From: Nocardia sp.
GTDB lineage: Bacteria > Actinomycetota > Actinomycetes > Mycobacteriales > Mycobacteriaceae
Assembly: GCF_025465275.1 (NCBI RefSeq)
Contig: NZ_JAODNK010000031.1
Coordinates: 1-64,000 of the forward strand
Length of the DNA: 64,000 nt
Reading direction: 5' to 3'
Position 1 is the stretch's first letter. Each line of letters opens with the position of its first letter. Position numbers and translations under genes: made by a program. Of the stretch, positions 8,588 through 16,937 are shown piece after piece. The notes under the pieces were generated by a model. It saw nothing but the letters and a program-made list of their open reading frames with translations. It did not search any database and had not been told where the DNA came from.

Positions 8588-9288
8588 AGTGAAATCCACA
8601 CGGCGCGTGCGGCGGCCATGAGCTCGCCATCGGCCGCGTACAGGGCGGCACCGGCCTTGATCTTGCGGCCGTCGCGCTCGCGGGCCCAACCCACCACTTG
8701 GCAGAACTCGTTCGCGATCGGCTGCCGATAGACCGCTGCCGTCATTCGGCCGAGCACTGCCACACCACCTTGCGGTAGCCGATCGAACGCCGCCCACCCG
8801 CTCGGGCAATCGAGCGCAGCCCAGACGAACTCGGGCCGCACGAGGCCGTCGTCGCCGGTCAGGGACCCGTCCGGCGTCCAATGATCGGCGAGCACATCGC
8901 GGCCGGGCACCCGCTGGGTAAAGATCCGCAGACCGTCACCGGGTGCGCGATCGGGTCCGCAGGTGAAACACGTGCGGAACGGGTGTCCACGGCCGGCGAA
9001 GATTGGCGGCTCATCGAAATCGAATCCGACCACGACGGGCTCCAGATCGTCGAAGTCATTCGCGGCGGGCTCGGCGACGGCGACCGTGCGGCCCTCCTGA
9101 TCGGTCAGCGTGTACCGGTCGTCCGCGGATTCGGTCCGGAGCGGCACCTCCAGCGGCGGTGGACGGCGCAGCGTCACCTCGACCGTTTCGCTCGGCGCGA
9201 GCTGCGCCAGCACGCCGGATGCGTAGCCGCCGTTGGCGGTGCCGGGCGGTCCGTTGAAGCGTGCGGGAAACGTGAGAGCCATACCCAC
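8584..9288 (-). CDS. Hotdog-fold thioesterase-like protein
   Basis: A 234-residue protein with two half-domains of hotdog type. The N-terminal segment FNGPPGTANGGYASGVLAQL is the family's helix-turn region, and a Cys-containing loop FRTCFTCGPDR lies near residue 110. The second half (RPEFVWAALDCPSGWAAF to the C-terminus) repeats the strand pattern. Such proteins resemble acyl-CoA thioesterases or lipid-binding hotdog proteins; the substrate is unknown. It is translationally coupled to the broken LLM gene by a GTGA overlap. A second ATG six bases downstream is an equally possible start. Confidence 0.6.
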   Translation of the reverse strand: MGMALTFPARFNGPPGTANGGYASGVLAQLAPSETVEVTLRRPPPLEVPLRTESADDRYTLTDQEGRTVAVAEPAANDFDDLEPVVVGFDFDEPPIFAGRGHPFRTCFTCGPDRAPGDGLRIFTQRVPGRDVLADHWTPDGSLTGDDGLVRPEFVWAALDCPSGWAAFDRLPQGGVAVLGRMTAAVYRQPIANEFCQVVGWARERDGRKIKAGAALYAADGELMAAARAVWISL

Positions 9289-9443
9289 TAGAACGACCCG
9301 TCACGTGCTTCGGTTCGATGAGGTTGCCCGGCGTACCGAACGGGGTAGGACGAGCTCCTCGTACTGCCTTGCGGCGCAAGCCTTTCGAGTATGGCGACCT
9401 GATCCCGGCGAGCTTCGATGCCTATACGGGTTGCGAGTGTTTA

Positions 9444-9752
9444 TCAGCCGGCTACCTCGTAGATGTTCGTGGTGGCGTGCTCGACGAGCTGTTGCACTGC
9501 GGCTCTGGTGTTTTCGATCAAGGGAAGGTGTGCGCGGGCCTGCTCGAATTCTTCCTTGCCGGCCCAATGCATGTGGTTGATCACCTGGGTGCCGTCGAGG
9601 CTGCGCAGCAGATTGATCGAGCGAAGTCCCGGCACTGTTGCCTGGTCGCCCGCCGATCGGATGGTATCGATCAGCGTCTGCTGGTTCTCGGGTCGGACGG
9701 TGAGCACGATGAGTACGAACAGGCCCGGGTTCTCGGTGGGGATGAGGTTCAC
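9444..9752 (-). CDS. ABM-domain antibiotic biosynthesis monooxygenase-like protein
   Basis: About 102 residues form a ferredoxin-like ABM fold: NLIPTENPGLFVLIVLTVRPENQQTLID, then the histidine-containing NHMHWAGKEEF strand region at about residues 60-70. These small dimeric proteins include quinone-forming monooxygenases and heme-degrading enzymes; substrate unknown. The GTG at 9752 has AGGAG about seven bases upstream. Divergent from the AsnC-type gene by about 60 bp, suggesting control by it. Confidence 0.7.
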   Translation of the reverse strand: MNLIPTENPGLFVLIVLTVRPENQQTLIDTIRSAGDQATVPGLRSINLLRSLDGTQVINHMHWAGKEEFEQARAHLPLIENTRAAVQQLVEHATTNIYEVAG

Positions 9753-9814
9753 GATGACGCTCCTGGTGTCCGAAGTGAGCACAGTTGTAGACGGGCTGGT
9801 CTGAACTCGACGGG

Positions 9815-10351
9815 ATGCTCACCTCGGAGGAGCTCGCGCAGCTCACCGGTGACGAGGTGCCCGGGGCCGAACTGGCTCCAATTCCGTTCGAGCCGTACGA
9901 CTCCGCGCTCTTCGACGTGCTGGCGGTTGACGGTCGCGCCACCACCGCCCAGCTGGCGGAGGCCGCCGGGATCAGCGAGGGGCGGGCGGCGCGGCGTCTG
10001 GCTGTGCTGATCCGGAGTCGGACACTCGTCATCGATCTTGATCTGGCGCACGAGGTCTTCGGCGTCACCGTCGGGGCTCAGATCTATTTCGCCGTCGCTC
10101 CGGCACGCTTGCACGAGGTCGGCGAGGCGCTGGCCCGGCTGCCGGAAGTGGGGTTCGTCGCCGCGATGTCGGGACGGCACAATCTGATGGCGTCGGTGGC
10201 CTGCCGCGACCTCGCCCACCTCTACGAGTTCATGACCGGAGACAACGGGACGCTCGACGCCATTGTGTCGATGGAGGTTGTGCCACTCGCCCGCATGGTC
10301 AAACAGTCAGGTGGGCTGATTGTCGACGGGCGGCTTATCGATCCGGCATAA
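9815..10351 (+). CDS. Lrp/AsnC regulator, apparently only the C-terminal half of a two-domain form
   Basis: A 178-residue protein with a wHTH (LFDVLAVDGRATTAQLAEAAG, then ISEGRAARRLAVLIRS) and an AsnC-type ligand-binding part (VGEALARLPEVGFVAAMSGRHNLMASVACRD). The opening MLTSEELAQLTGD matches the linker found between the two HTH-RAM units of long (about 330-residue) actinobacterial AsnC proteins, so the first unit seems to be missing. The remaining unit has both domains and could still bind DNA. Divergent from the ABM gene. Confidence 0.72.
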   Translation: MLTSEELAQLTGDEVPGAELAPIPFEPYDSALFDVLAVDGRATTAQLAEAAGISEGRAARRLAVLIRSRTLVIDLDLAHEVFGVTVGAQIYFAVAPARLHEVGEALARLPEVGFVAAMSGRHNLMASVACRDLAHLYEFMTGDNGTLDAIVSMEVVPLARMVKQSGGLIVDGRLIDPA

Positions 10352-10464
10352 ATACGGTTCATTGTCGATTTCGGGGGCAATCCGACCACAGACGCCTGTC
10401 CCGAAGCTGCGGACTCGGGGCGGCACAGCGCAATTCTGGCGTCGGGAGATCTGAGGAGGTCATC

Positions 10465-10863
10465 GTGAACCCTGCAGGCCATGACGAGTCGTACGTACAG
10501 AGTGTGCCCGAACCCATTCCGATGGAGCCGGCGATCGAATCAGCGCCCCCTATCGAACCTCCGATCGAAACAACGCCGCCTGCTCGGATCAATCGGACGC
10601 GAGCCGGGAGTGTGTGGGCGAGCTTGAGCGTCGGCGGCGTATTTCTGGTGGTGCTGCTGATATTCGTCGTGCAGAACACGACCAGCACGCGGATCGGATT
10701 CCTCGGGTGGCATTTCGCGCTGCCGGTCGGGGTCACGATCCTGGTCGCCGCAGTCGTGGGACTGCTGGTCATGGCCATCGCCGGGGGAGTGCGGATCATC
10801 CAGCTGCGCACCGCGTTTACGCGCTTGGCGCGCGGCCACAAACCCGGCGCCCTCCACGACTAG
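10465..10863 (+). CDS. LapA-domain (DUF1049) membrane protein
   Basis: A 132-residue membrane protein. An acidic, proline-rich cytosolic tail (residues 1-45) precedes a first transmembrane segment (about 52-72), the LapA signature FVVQNTTSTRIGFLGW, and a second segment (about 85-107). LapA domains occur in proteins of lipopolysaccharide assembly in Gram-negatives and in small membrane proteins of unknown role in actinobacteria. A GAGGAG lies 6-8 bases before the GTG. It is 65 bp upstream of the TerF-like gene on the same strand. Confidence 0.8.
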   Translation: MNPAGHDESYVQSVPEPIPMEPAIESAPPIEPPIETTPPARINRTRAGSVWASLSVGGVFLVVLLIFVVQNTTSTRIGFLGWHFALPVGVTILVAAVVGLLVMAIAGGVRIIQLRTAFTRLARGHKPGALHD

Positions 10864-10925
10864 ACCTGGCGAGCGCTGGTGCGGTGTCGTACGGTTGAGC
10901 CCGGCCGGGCGAAGCGAAATGGGTC

Positions 10926-12368
10926 ATGATGACGGCGATTACGAACCTGATGAAGGGCCAGAACGGGCCGGTGACGGTCGGCGATGTGGTGATCTGGGTC
11001 CAGATCGCCGCGCCTGCTGATCTTTCCGCGCTGCTGGTCACCGAGAGCGGGAAGGTGCGATCCGATGCGGATTTCGTCTTCTTCAACCAGCCCAGCGGTC
11101 CTGGAGTGACTTTGCAGCCGGGCGCACCCGGGCAGCTTGCCTCGCTGCGGGTATCGCTGGCCGCGGTCCCCGCTGAGATCGCGCAGATCCGAGCCGTTGT
11201 CACCCTCGATGGTCCCGGCAGCAGTTTCGGCGCTATTCCGGCGCCGATCGCGTATGTCTCCGACGTAGCGGGAAATCCGTTGTACGGGTACCGGATCGAC
11301 GGGCTGTCCAGTGAATCCATTGTTATTGCGCTGGAACTGTATCGGCGGATGGGCGACTGGAAGGTGCGTGCGGTCGGCCAGGGATACGCGGGTGGATTCG
11401 CCGCGCTGGTCACCGATCACGGGGTGCGGGTCGATGACGAGGTGACGCCCGCGCCGCAACCGCAGTTCCAGCCGCCGCCACCGCCGCAGCAGTTTCAATC
11501 CCCACCGCCACCGCCTCGGCAGTTCCAGTCGCCACCGCCGCAGCAGTTTCAGCCCGCGCCCCAACAGTTTCGGCCTGCGCCGCCGCCCCAACAGTTCCAG
11601 TCGCCGCCCCCGCCGTTCCCGCCCCCGTCGCAACAGCCGCCGGTGCGGTCGGTGGCGGGTGAGGAGAAGTTGTCGCTGGAGAAGCGGCAGACGCTGAACA
11701 TGCGTAAGCAAGAGGTCGCGAAGGTACTGCTCACCAAGGGCGCCAACGGTATTCGCGCGCGCGTTGTGCTGGTCATCGACAAGACCGGCAGTATGTCGCG
11801 GGAGTACGCATCGGGTGTGGTGCACCGGGTGGTGGAACGCATGGTTCCGGTTGCGACCCAGCTCGATGACGACGGCCAGCTCGAGCCCTACCTGTACGGC
11901 AAGAGCTTCGCAAAACTGCCGAATGTGACCGTTGCCGACGCCGACGCCTGGTGCGAGACCTTTATCCATATGTCCGGCAAGCACGGCGGAATCAATTACA
12001 GCAAGATCGGTGGCGTCAATGACGAGCTGCCGATCATGGAAGCGGTCATGAAGTCGCTGCGCCCCGGCGACGCACCGACTTTGGTGCTGTTCTTCACCGA
12101 CGGCGGCTTCTCCAAGCGGACGCAGATCGCCGCCCTGATGCGCGAGGCGTCGAGGTACCCGGTGTTCTGGCAGTTCATCGGCCTCGGGCACAGCGGATTC
12201 GGAATACTGCACGAGCTCGACACTCTCGACGGGCGCATGGTCGACAATGCGGGCTTCTTCGCCATCGGTGATATCGACCGCATGACCGACGCCGAGCTGT
12301 ACGCCCAGTTGCTCAACGAATTCCCCGACTGGATGCGCGCCGCGCGGGCGGCGAACATCCTGCGCTGA
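10926..12368 (+). CDS. TerF-like protein: TerD domain, Pro/Gln linker, VWA domain
   Basis: A 480-residue protein. Residues 1-165 match a TerD (tellurite resistance, calcium-binding CABP) domain: WVQIAAPADLSALLVTESGKV, then DADFVFFNQPSGPGVTLQPG. A Pro/Gln-rich linker with imperfect repeats (about 175-240) follows. The C-terminal VWA domain has VVLVIDKTGSMSREY in place of the canonical DxSxS MIDAS, then FFTDGGF. TerF-like fusions belong to the ter stress and phage-defence modules, but no terB/C/Z/D genes are nearby. A VWA of this type is used for protein-protein scaffolding. Confidence 0.82.
   Translation: MMTAITNLMKGQNGPVTVGDVVIWVQIAAPADLSALLVTESGKVRSDADFVFFNQPSGPGVTLQPGAPGQLASLRVSLAAVPAEIAQIRAVVTLDGPGSSFGAIPAPIAYVSDVAGNPLYGYRIDGLSSESIVIALELYRRMGDWKVRAVGQGYAGGFAALVTDHGVRVDDEVTPAPQPQFQPPPPPQQFQSPPPPPRQFQSPPPQQFQPAPQQFRPAPPPQQFQSPPPPFPPPSQQPPVRSVAGEEKLSLEKRQTLNMRKQEVAKVLLTKGANGIRARVVLVIDKTGSMSREYASGVVHRVVERMVPVATQLDDDGQLEPYLYGKSFAKLPNVTVADADAWCETFIHMSGKHGGINYSKIGGVNDELPIMEAVMKSLRPGDAPTLVLFFTDGGFSKRTQIAALMREASRYPVFWQFIGLGHSGFGILHELDTLDGRMVDNAGFFAIGDIDRMTDAELYAQLLNEFPDWMRAARAANILR
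11450..11640 (+). repeat. In-frame Pro/Gln minisatellite in the TerF-like gene
   Basis: Degenerate tandem units built on CAGTTYCAG and CCGCCACCGCC encode repeats of QFQSPPPP and QQFQP. They make the disordered linker between the TerD and VWA domains. Unit length varies, so copy number may differ between strains. Confidence 0.7.
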
Positions 12369-12415
12369 CCATACTGATCGGCCGAGTTTTCGAGGTTGCG
12401 CTGCGGTCTACCCGG

Positions 12416-12444
12416 GTTTACCGCACACTGAGCTCCTGGTAAAC
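12416..12444. promoter_or_regulatory. Inverted repeat upstream of the APC permease
   Basis: GTTTACC (12416-12422) and GGTAAAC (12438-12444) are exact inverted 7-mers with a 15-base spacer. They lie in the 105-bp region before the permease. This could be an operator for a dimeric regulator; the regulator is not identified. Confidence 0.4.
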
Positions 12445-12479
12445 GCTGTGAGGGCGGCGTTTTTCACGCGGGAGTGCGC

Positions 12480-14030
12480 ATGACCGAAATTCAGCACCGA
12501 TCCGACGACGAACGCAGACTTGCCGAGCTCGGCTATAAACAGGAATTGGCCCGGTCCTGGTCCGGATTCTCCAATTTCGCCATCAGTTTCACCGTTGTCT
12601 CCATCCTGACCGGCGGGCTCGCCAGCTACGGCATCGGACTGGCCAACGGCGGACCCATCACCATGGCCTGGGGCTGGCCCCTGGTATCGGTGATGGTGCT
12701 GTTCGTGGGCTTGGCCATGGCCGAATTGGCCTCGGCGTACCCGACCTCCGGCGGCCTCTACTGGTGGGCCTCGGAGCTGGGCGGACCGATCTGGGGCTGG
12801 TTCACCGGCTGGTTCAACCTCATCGGGCAGATCGCGGTGACCGCCGCAATCGATTACGGCGCAGCCATTTTCACCACCGTGGTGCTCAATGTCATCGGTC
12901 TCGACATCGGAACCGACCGCACCGCAATCTTTTTGGTCTTCGCGGCCATCCTGGTACTGCACGCGGTGCTGAACGCCATCGGCCCGCATCTGTCCGCGGT
13001 GATCAACAATGTCTCCGCCTGGTGGCACGTGGGTGGTGTCGCGGTCTTCGTGCTGGTGCTCGGGATCGGCGCGCAGCACCATCAGAGCATCGGGTTCGTG
13101 TTCACCAAGACCGTCGACAACAGTGCGGTCGGATTCGGCGGCGTCGCCTTCAGCTTCCTGCTGGGACTGCTGCACGCGCAGTACACCTTCACCGGGTACG
13201 ACGCGTCCGCGCATATGTCGGAGGAGACGCACGACGCCTCCCGGACCGCGGCGAAGGGGATCATCAATACCATCGTCGTCTCGGCGGTCGCCGGCTATCT
13301 GCTGATCATGGCGGTGACGTTCGCGATTCCGAATCTCGACGACTCGCTCGACCCGACGAAGAACAGCGGCTACCCGGTCATCTACATCCTGCAGAACTCG
13401 CTGAACTCGTTCTGGTCCGGTCTGCTGATGATCATCGCCGCCGCTGCGCAGCTGTTCTGCGGATACGCCTCGGTCACCTCGGCGTCCCGGATGCTGTTCG
13501 CCTTCGCCCGCGACGGTGCGGTGCCGGGATCGGCGCTCTGGTCCAAGCTTTCGGCGCGCCGGGTGCCGGTGAACGCGGTCCTGTTCATCTCGGTGTTCGC
13601 ATTCATACTGCTGATTCCGTCGATGCTGGTGCCCGCGGTCAATGCCCCGACGGCGTATGCCGCGGCCACCTCCGTCGCCACCATCGGCCTCTATATCGCC
13701 TACGGCATCCCGATCCTGCTGCGTCAACTACACGGCAACCGATTCCACACCGGCCCTTGGCAACTCGGCCGCTGGTATCGCCCGATCGGCATTATCGCGA
13801 TCATCTGGATCGTGTTCATCAGCCTGCTGTTCATTCTGCCCACGGATGACCACGGCTATCCGTGGGTCGACGGATTCACTTGGAACGCAGTCAATTACGC
13901 ACCCATCACGCTGGTCGGCGTCGTCGGAGCCATTGCCATCTGGTGGTTCGTCTCGGCCCGGAAGCGGTTCACCGGGCCCAAACGCAATGTCGCGGAACCG
14001 CCGGAGGCCGAAGCCCCCGTCGGCGCCTGA
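12480..14030 (+). CDS. APC-superfamily amino acid/amine permease
   Basis: A 516-residue polytopic protein with about 12 transmembrane helices. The conserved first helix region (FAISFTVVSILTGGLASYG) and the AYPTSGGLYWWASELGG signature mark the amino acid/polyamine/choline family, GABA- or ethanolamine-permease-like. It is convergent with, and 7 bp from, the SDR of the glnA4-type operon, so it likely imports the amine that operon uses. The ATG at 12480 is chosen over an in-frame codon six bases earlier. Confidence 0.85.
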   Translation: MTEIQHRSDDERRLAELGYKQELARSWSGFSNFAISFTVVSILTGGLASYGIGLANGGPITMAWGWPLVSVMVLFVGLAMAELASAYPTSGGLYWWASELGGPIWGWFTGWFNLIGQIAVTAAIDYGAAIFTTVVLNVIGLDIGTDRTAIFLVFAAILVLHAVLNAIGPHLSAVINNVSAWWHVGGVAVFVLVLGIGAQHHQSIGFVFTKTVDNSAVGFGGVAFSFLLGLLHAQYTFTGYDASAHMSEETHDASRTAAKGIINTIVVSAVAGYLLIMAVTFAIPNLDDSLDPTKNSGYPVIYILQNSLNSFWSGLLMIIAAAAQLFCGYASVTSASRMLFAFARDGAVPGSALWSKLSARRVPVNAVLFISVFAFILLIPSMLVPAVNAPTAYAAATSVATIGLYIAYGIPILLRQLHGNRFHTGPWQLGRWYRPIGIIAIIWIVFISLLFILPTDDHGYPWVDGFTWNAVNYAPITLVGVVGAIAIWWFVSARKRFTGPKRNVAEPPEAEAPVGA

Positions 14031-14037
14031 ACGAGGT

Positions 14038-14805
14038 CTACAGCGGGGTCACATACGCGCCGGAGATTCCGCCGTCCACGAGGAACTGCGATGCGGTAAT
14101 GAAGGAGGAGTCGTCGCTGGCGAGAAACGCTACGGCAGCGGCGATTTCCTCCGGTTCGGCAAAGCGCCCGGTGGGGATATGGACCAGCCGGCGAGCGGCG
14201 CGCTCCGGATCCTTGGCGAACAATTCCTGCAGCAGCGGGGTGTTCACCGGCCCGGGGCACAGCGCATTGACGCGGATTCCCTGGCGCGCGAACTGCACGC
14301 CCAGCTCGCGGCTCATGGCCAGCACACCGCCCTTGGATGCGGTGTAGGAGATCTGCGAGGTGGCCGCGCCCATGACCGCCACGAAGGACGCGGTATTGAT
14401 GACCGACCCCTTACCGCGCTCGAGCATGTGCCCGATGGCGTACTTGCTGCACAGGTAGACCGAGGTCAGATTCACCTCCTGCACGCGCCGCCAGGCATCG
14501 ATTCCGGTGGTGAGGATCGAATCATCGTCGGGCGGTGAGATTCCCGCATTATTGAAGGCGATATCCAGGCCGCCGTAGGTGTCGACCGCCGTCTGGAAGA
14601 GCGCCTGGACCTGAGTTTCGTCGGTGACGTCGACCTTCACATACCGCCCGCCGACTGCCGCCGCGGCGGCCTCACCGGAGGCGGCATCGATATCGGCGAC
14701 AACAACTTTCGCGCCCTCCTGGGCGAAACGCTTGGCGGTGGCGAGGCCGATGCCGCTGCCGCCGCCGGTGACGACTGCTACTCGATCCTGTAAGCGCTGC
14801 AACAT
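14038..14805 (-). CDS. Short-chain dehydrogenase/reductase of the amine-catabolism operon
   Basis: A 255-residue classical SDR. The TGGGSGIG cofactor motif lies near residues 14-21, NNAG near 89-92, the catalytic Ser and YxxxK in SYTASKGG about residue 157, and the C-terminal PGPVNT. The acidic residue after the second strand (ADIDAAS) suggests NAD(H). It is the last gene of a four-gene operon (glnA-like, amidotransferase, aldehyde dehydrogenase, SDR) whose order matches my memory of M. tuberculosis Rv2860c-Rv2857c. Confidence 0.88.
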   Translation of the reverse strand: MLQRLQDRVAVVTGGGSGIGLATAKRFAQEGAKVVVADIDAASGEAAAAAVGGRYVKVDVTDETQVQALFQTAVDTYGGLDIAFNNAGISPPDDDSILTTGIDAWRRVQEVNLTSVYLCSKYAIGHMLERGKGSVINTASFVAVMGAATSQISYTASKGGVLAMSRELGVQFARQGIRVNALCPGPVNTPLLQELFAKDPERAARRLVHIPTGRFAEPEEIAAAVAFLASDDSSFITASQFLVDGGISGAYVTPL

Positions 14806-14835
14806 ATCTCCTCTGATCGGATGGCAGTGGTGGTA

Positions 14836-16197
14836 CTACTCGGTGGCGATGAAGACGTTCTTGGTCTCGGTAAAGGCGCGGGCAGCATCGGGCCCGAGTT
14901 CGCGGCCCAGTCCGGATTGTTTGTAGCCGCCGAACGGAGTCCAATACCGCACGGAGGAATGCGAATTCACCGACAGGTTCCCGGCCTCGACGCCCCGGGC
15001 GACACGCAGCGCCCGGCCGACATCGGAGGTCCAAATGGAGCCGGACAGACCGTATTCGGTGTCATTCGCGATACGCAGGGCGTCGGCCTCATCGTCGAAC
15101 GGCAGCACCGCCACCACCGGCCCGAACACTTCTTCGGTCAGGACCCGGTCGTCAGCCCCGGAGGGCAGCACAACCGTTGGCGGGAACCAGAATCCGGGTC
15201 CGTCCGGCCGGGTTCCGGTGAACGCTACCTTCGTCGACGGCTCCAGGAATTCGGCGACCCGTTCGCGGTGCGCCGCTGAGATCAGCGGGCCCATCTCGGT
15301 GGCCTCATCGGCGGGATCGCCGACCTTCACGCCCTGCACCGCTGGTTCCAGCAGTTCGAGGAATCGGTCGAAAACACTGCGCTGCACCAGTATCCGTGAG
15401 CGCGCACAGCAGTCCTGCCCGGCATTGTCGAATACGCCGTAGGGCGCGGTCGCAGCGGCCTTCTCCAGATCCGAGTCGGCGAACACGATATTGGCGCTCT
15501 TGCCGCCCAATTCGAGCGTCACTCGCTTCACCTGCTCGGCGCAGCCCGCCATGATCTGGCGGCCCACTTCGGTGGAACCGGTGAACACCACCTTGCGCAC
15601 CGCGGGATGGGTGACGAACCGCGCGCCGACGACGGACCCCTTGCCCGGTATCACCTGAAAAACATGCTCCGGCAGTCCCGCTTGCAGAGCCAGCTCACCA
15701 AGCCTGATGGCGGTAAGCGGCGTGAGATCAGCCGGTTTCAACACCACCGTGTTGCCGGCGGCAAGCGCGGGCCCGAAGCCCCACGCCGCGATCGGCATCG
15801 GAAAGTTCCACGGCACGATGATCCCGACAACCCCGAGCGGCTCGTGGAAGGTGATGTCGACACCACCGGCGACCGGAATCTGATTGCCCAGCAATCGTTC
15901 CGGCAGCCCCGCGCTGTAGTGCAGCACATCGCGAACATTGCCCGCCTCCCAGCGCGCATTGCCGATGGTGTGTCCCGAATTCTTCACCTCGAGCTGCGCC
16001 AGGTTCTCGAGATCGGCATCGACGGCGTCGGCGAATCGGCGCAGCAGCCGCGCCCGATCTCCCGGTGCGACATCCCGCCAGCCCGGCGCGGCGCGCTGTG
16101 CCCGCGCTATGGCGGCATCCGTCGCGGCCTCATCGGCCAATTCCACTGTCGCCACGACCTTTTCGGTCGCGGGGTTGACGACCTGGGTTGTTGTCAC
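14836..16197 (-). CDS. aldC: NAD(P)-dependent aldehyde dehydrogenase
   Basis: A 453-residue ALDH. The catalytic Glu lies in ELGGKSA (about residue 235), the nucleophile in NAGQDCCARSRI (about 270-281; the second of the paired cysteines, Cys276 or so, aligns with the usual position), and the NAD-binding FTGSTEVG motif near 213. In glutamylated-amine pathways this enzyme oxidises the gamma-glutamyl aminoaldehyde to the acid. The GTG at 16197 overlaps the amidotransferase stop (GTGA), so translation is coupled. The symbol is taken from the Rv2858c position and is tentative. Confidence 0.88.
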   Translation of the reverse strand: MTTTQVVNPATEKVVATVELADEAATDAAIARAQRAAPGWRDVAPGDRARLLRRFADAVDADLENLAQLEVKNSGHTIGNARWEAGNVRDVLHYSAGLPERLLGNQIPVAGGVDITFHEPLGVVGIIVPWNFPMPIAAWGFGPALAAGNTVVLKPADLTPLTAIRLGELALQAGLPEHVFQVIPGKGSVVGARFVTHPAVRKVVFTGSTEVGRQIMAGCAEQVKRVTLELGGKSANIVFADSDLEKAAATAPYGVFDNAGQDCCARSRILVQRSVFDRFLELLEPAVQGVKVGDPADEATEMGPLISAAHRERVAEFLEPSTKVAFTGTRPDGPGFWFPPTVVLPSGADDRVLTEEVFGPVVAVLPFDDEADALRIANDTEYGLSGSIWTSDVGRALRVARGVEAGNLSVNSHSSVRYWTPFGGYKQSGLGRELGPDAARAFTETKNVFIATE

Positions 16198-16937
16198 CGG
16201 CTGCGCTCCTTTCCGTACAGTGCCGCCTGCTCCACCAGAGCCCGCATGAGCCGGTGGTCGGTCGCATTCGCTTCCGGATGCCATTGCACGCCGACCAGAA
16301 ATGGTCCGCTGCCGGTCTCCGCTGCTTCGATGGTGCCGTCCGCGGCGTGCGCCGTCGCCGTGAGACCGGATGCCAGCGTGTCGATGGCTTGGTGGTGATG
16401 GCAGTGCGCCTGCACCTCGGCTCCGACGATGGCCGCCACCTGGCTGCCCGCGACGGTCCGGATGGTGGTGACCGAGAAGACACCCGGGCCGCCGCTATGT
16501 TCGGTGTGCCCGAGCACGTCCGGAAGGTGTTGCAGCAGTGTGCCGCCCAGCGCGACATTCACCAATTGCAGTCCGCGGCAGATCGCCAGCACCGGAATGC
16601 CCGCGGCCCGGGCCAGCTCGAAGAGCGCGAATTCGGATTCGTCGCGGTCCGGCCGGGTTGCGCGCGTTTCGGAATGCGGCGGGCTGCCGTAGCGTGCCGG
16701 CTCGAGATCGGCGCCGCCGGTCAGCACCAGTCCGTCCAGCCGATCCACCAATTCAGCGCCTGGAGTTTCGGTGGGCGGGAGCAATACCGGCACCCCACCG
16801 GCACGTGCCGTCATGTCGACATAGGTGCGCGGCAGCACCGCGCTGTCGACATCCCACGTGCCGAACCGCGTTCGTTCGGAATACGTGGGCAGCCCGATAA
16901 TGGGCCGCCGCACCACCTCAGAGTCGTTCGAATCCAC
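16194..16937 (-). CDS. Class-I amidotransferase (gamma-glutamyl-GABA hydrolase, PuuD-like)
   Basis: A 247-residue peptidase C26. The nucleophile elbow AICRGLQLVN (Cys about residue 120) and the distal catalytic pair in VGVQWHPEAN (His about 218) are intact. PuuD-type enzymes release GABA or another amino acid from its gamma-glutamyl form, closing the glutamylation cycle. It overlaps glnA by 20 bp at the ATG used; a GTG one base after the glnA stop (16916) is a strong alternative. It overlaps the aldehyde dehydrogenase by 4 bp. Confidence 0.87.
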   Translation of the reverse strand: MDSNDSEVVRRPIIGLPTYSERTRFGTWDVDSAVLPRTYVDMTARAGGVPVLLPPTETPGAELVDRLDGLVLTGGADLEPARYGSPPHSETRATRPDRDESEFALFELARAAGIPVLAICRGLQLVNVALGGTLLQHLPDVLGHTEHSGGPGVFSVTTIRTVAGSQVAAIVGAEVQAHCHHHQAIDTLASGLTATAHAADGTIEAAETGSGPFLVGVQWHPEANATDHRLMRALVEQAALYGKERSR

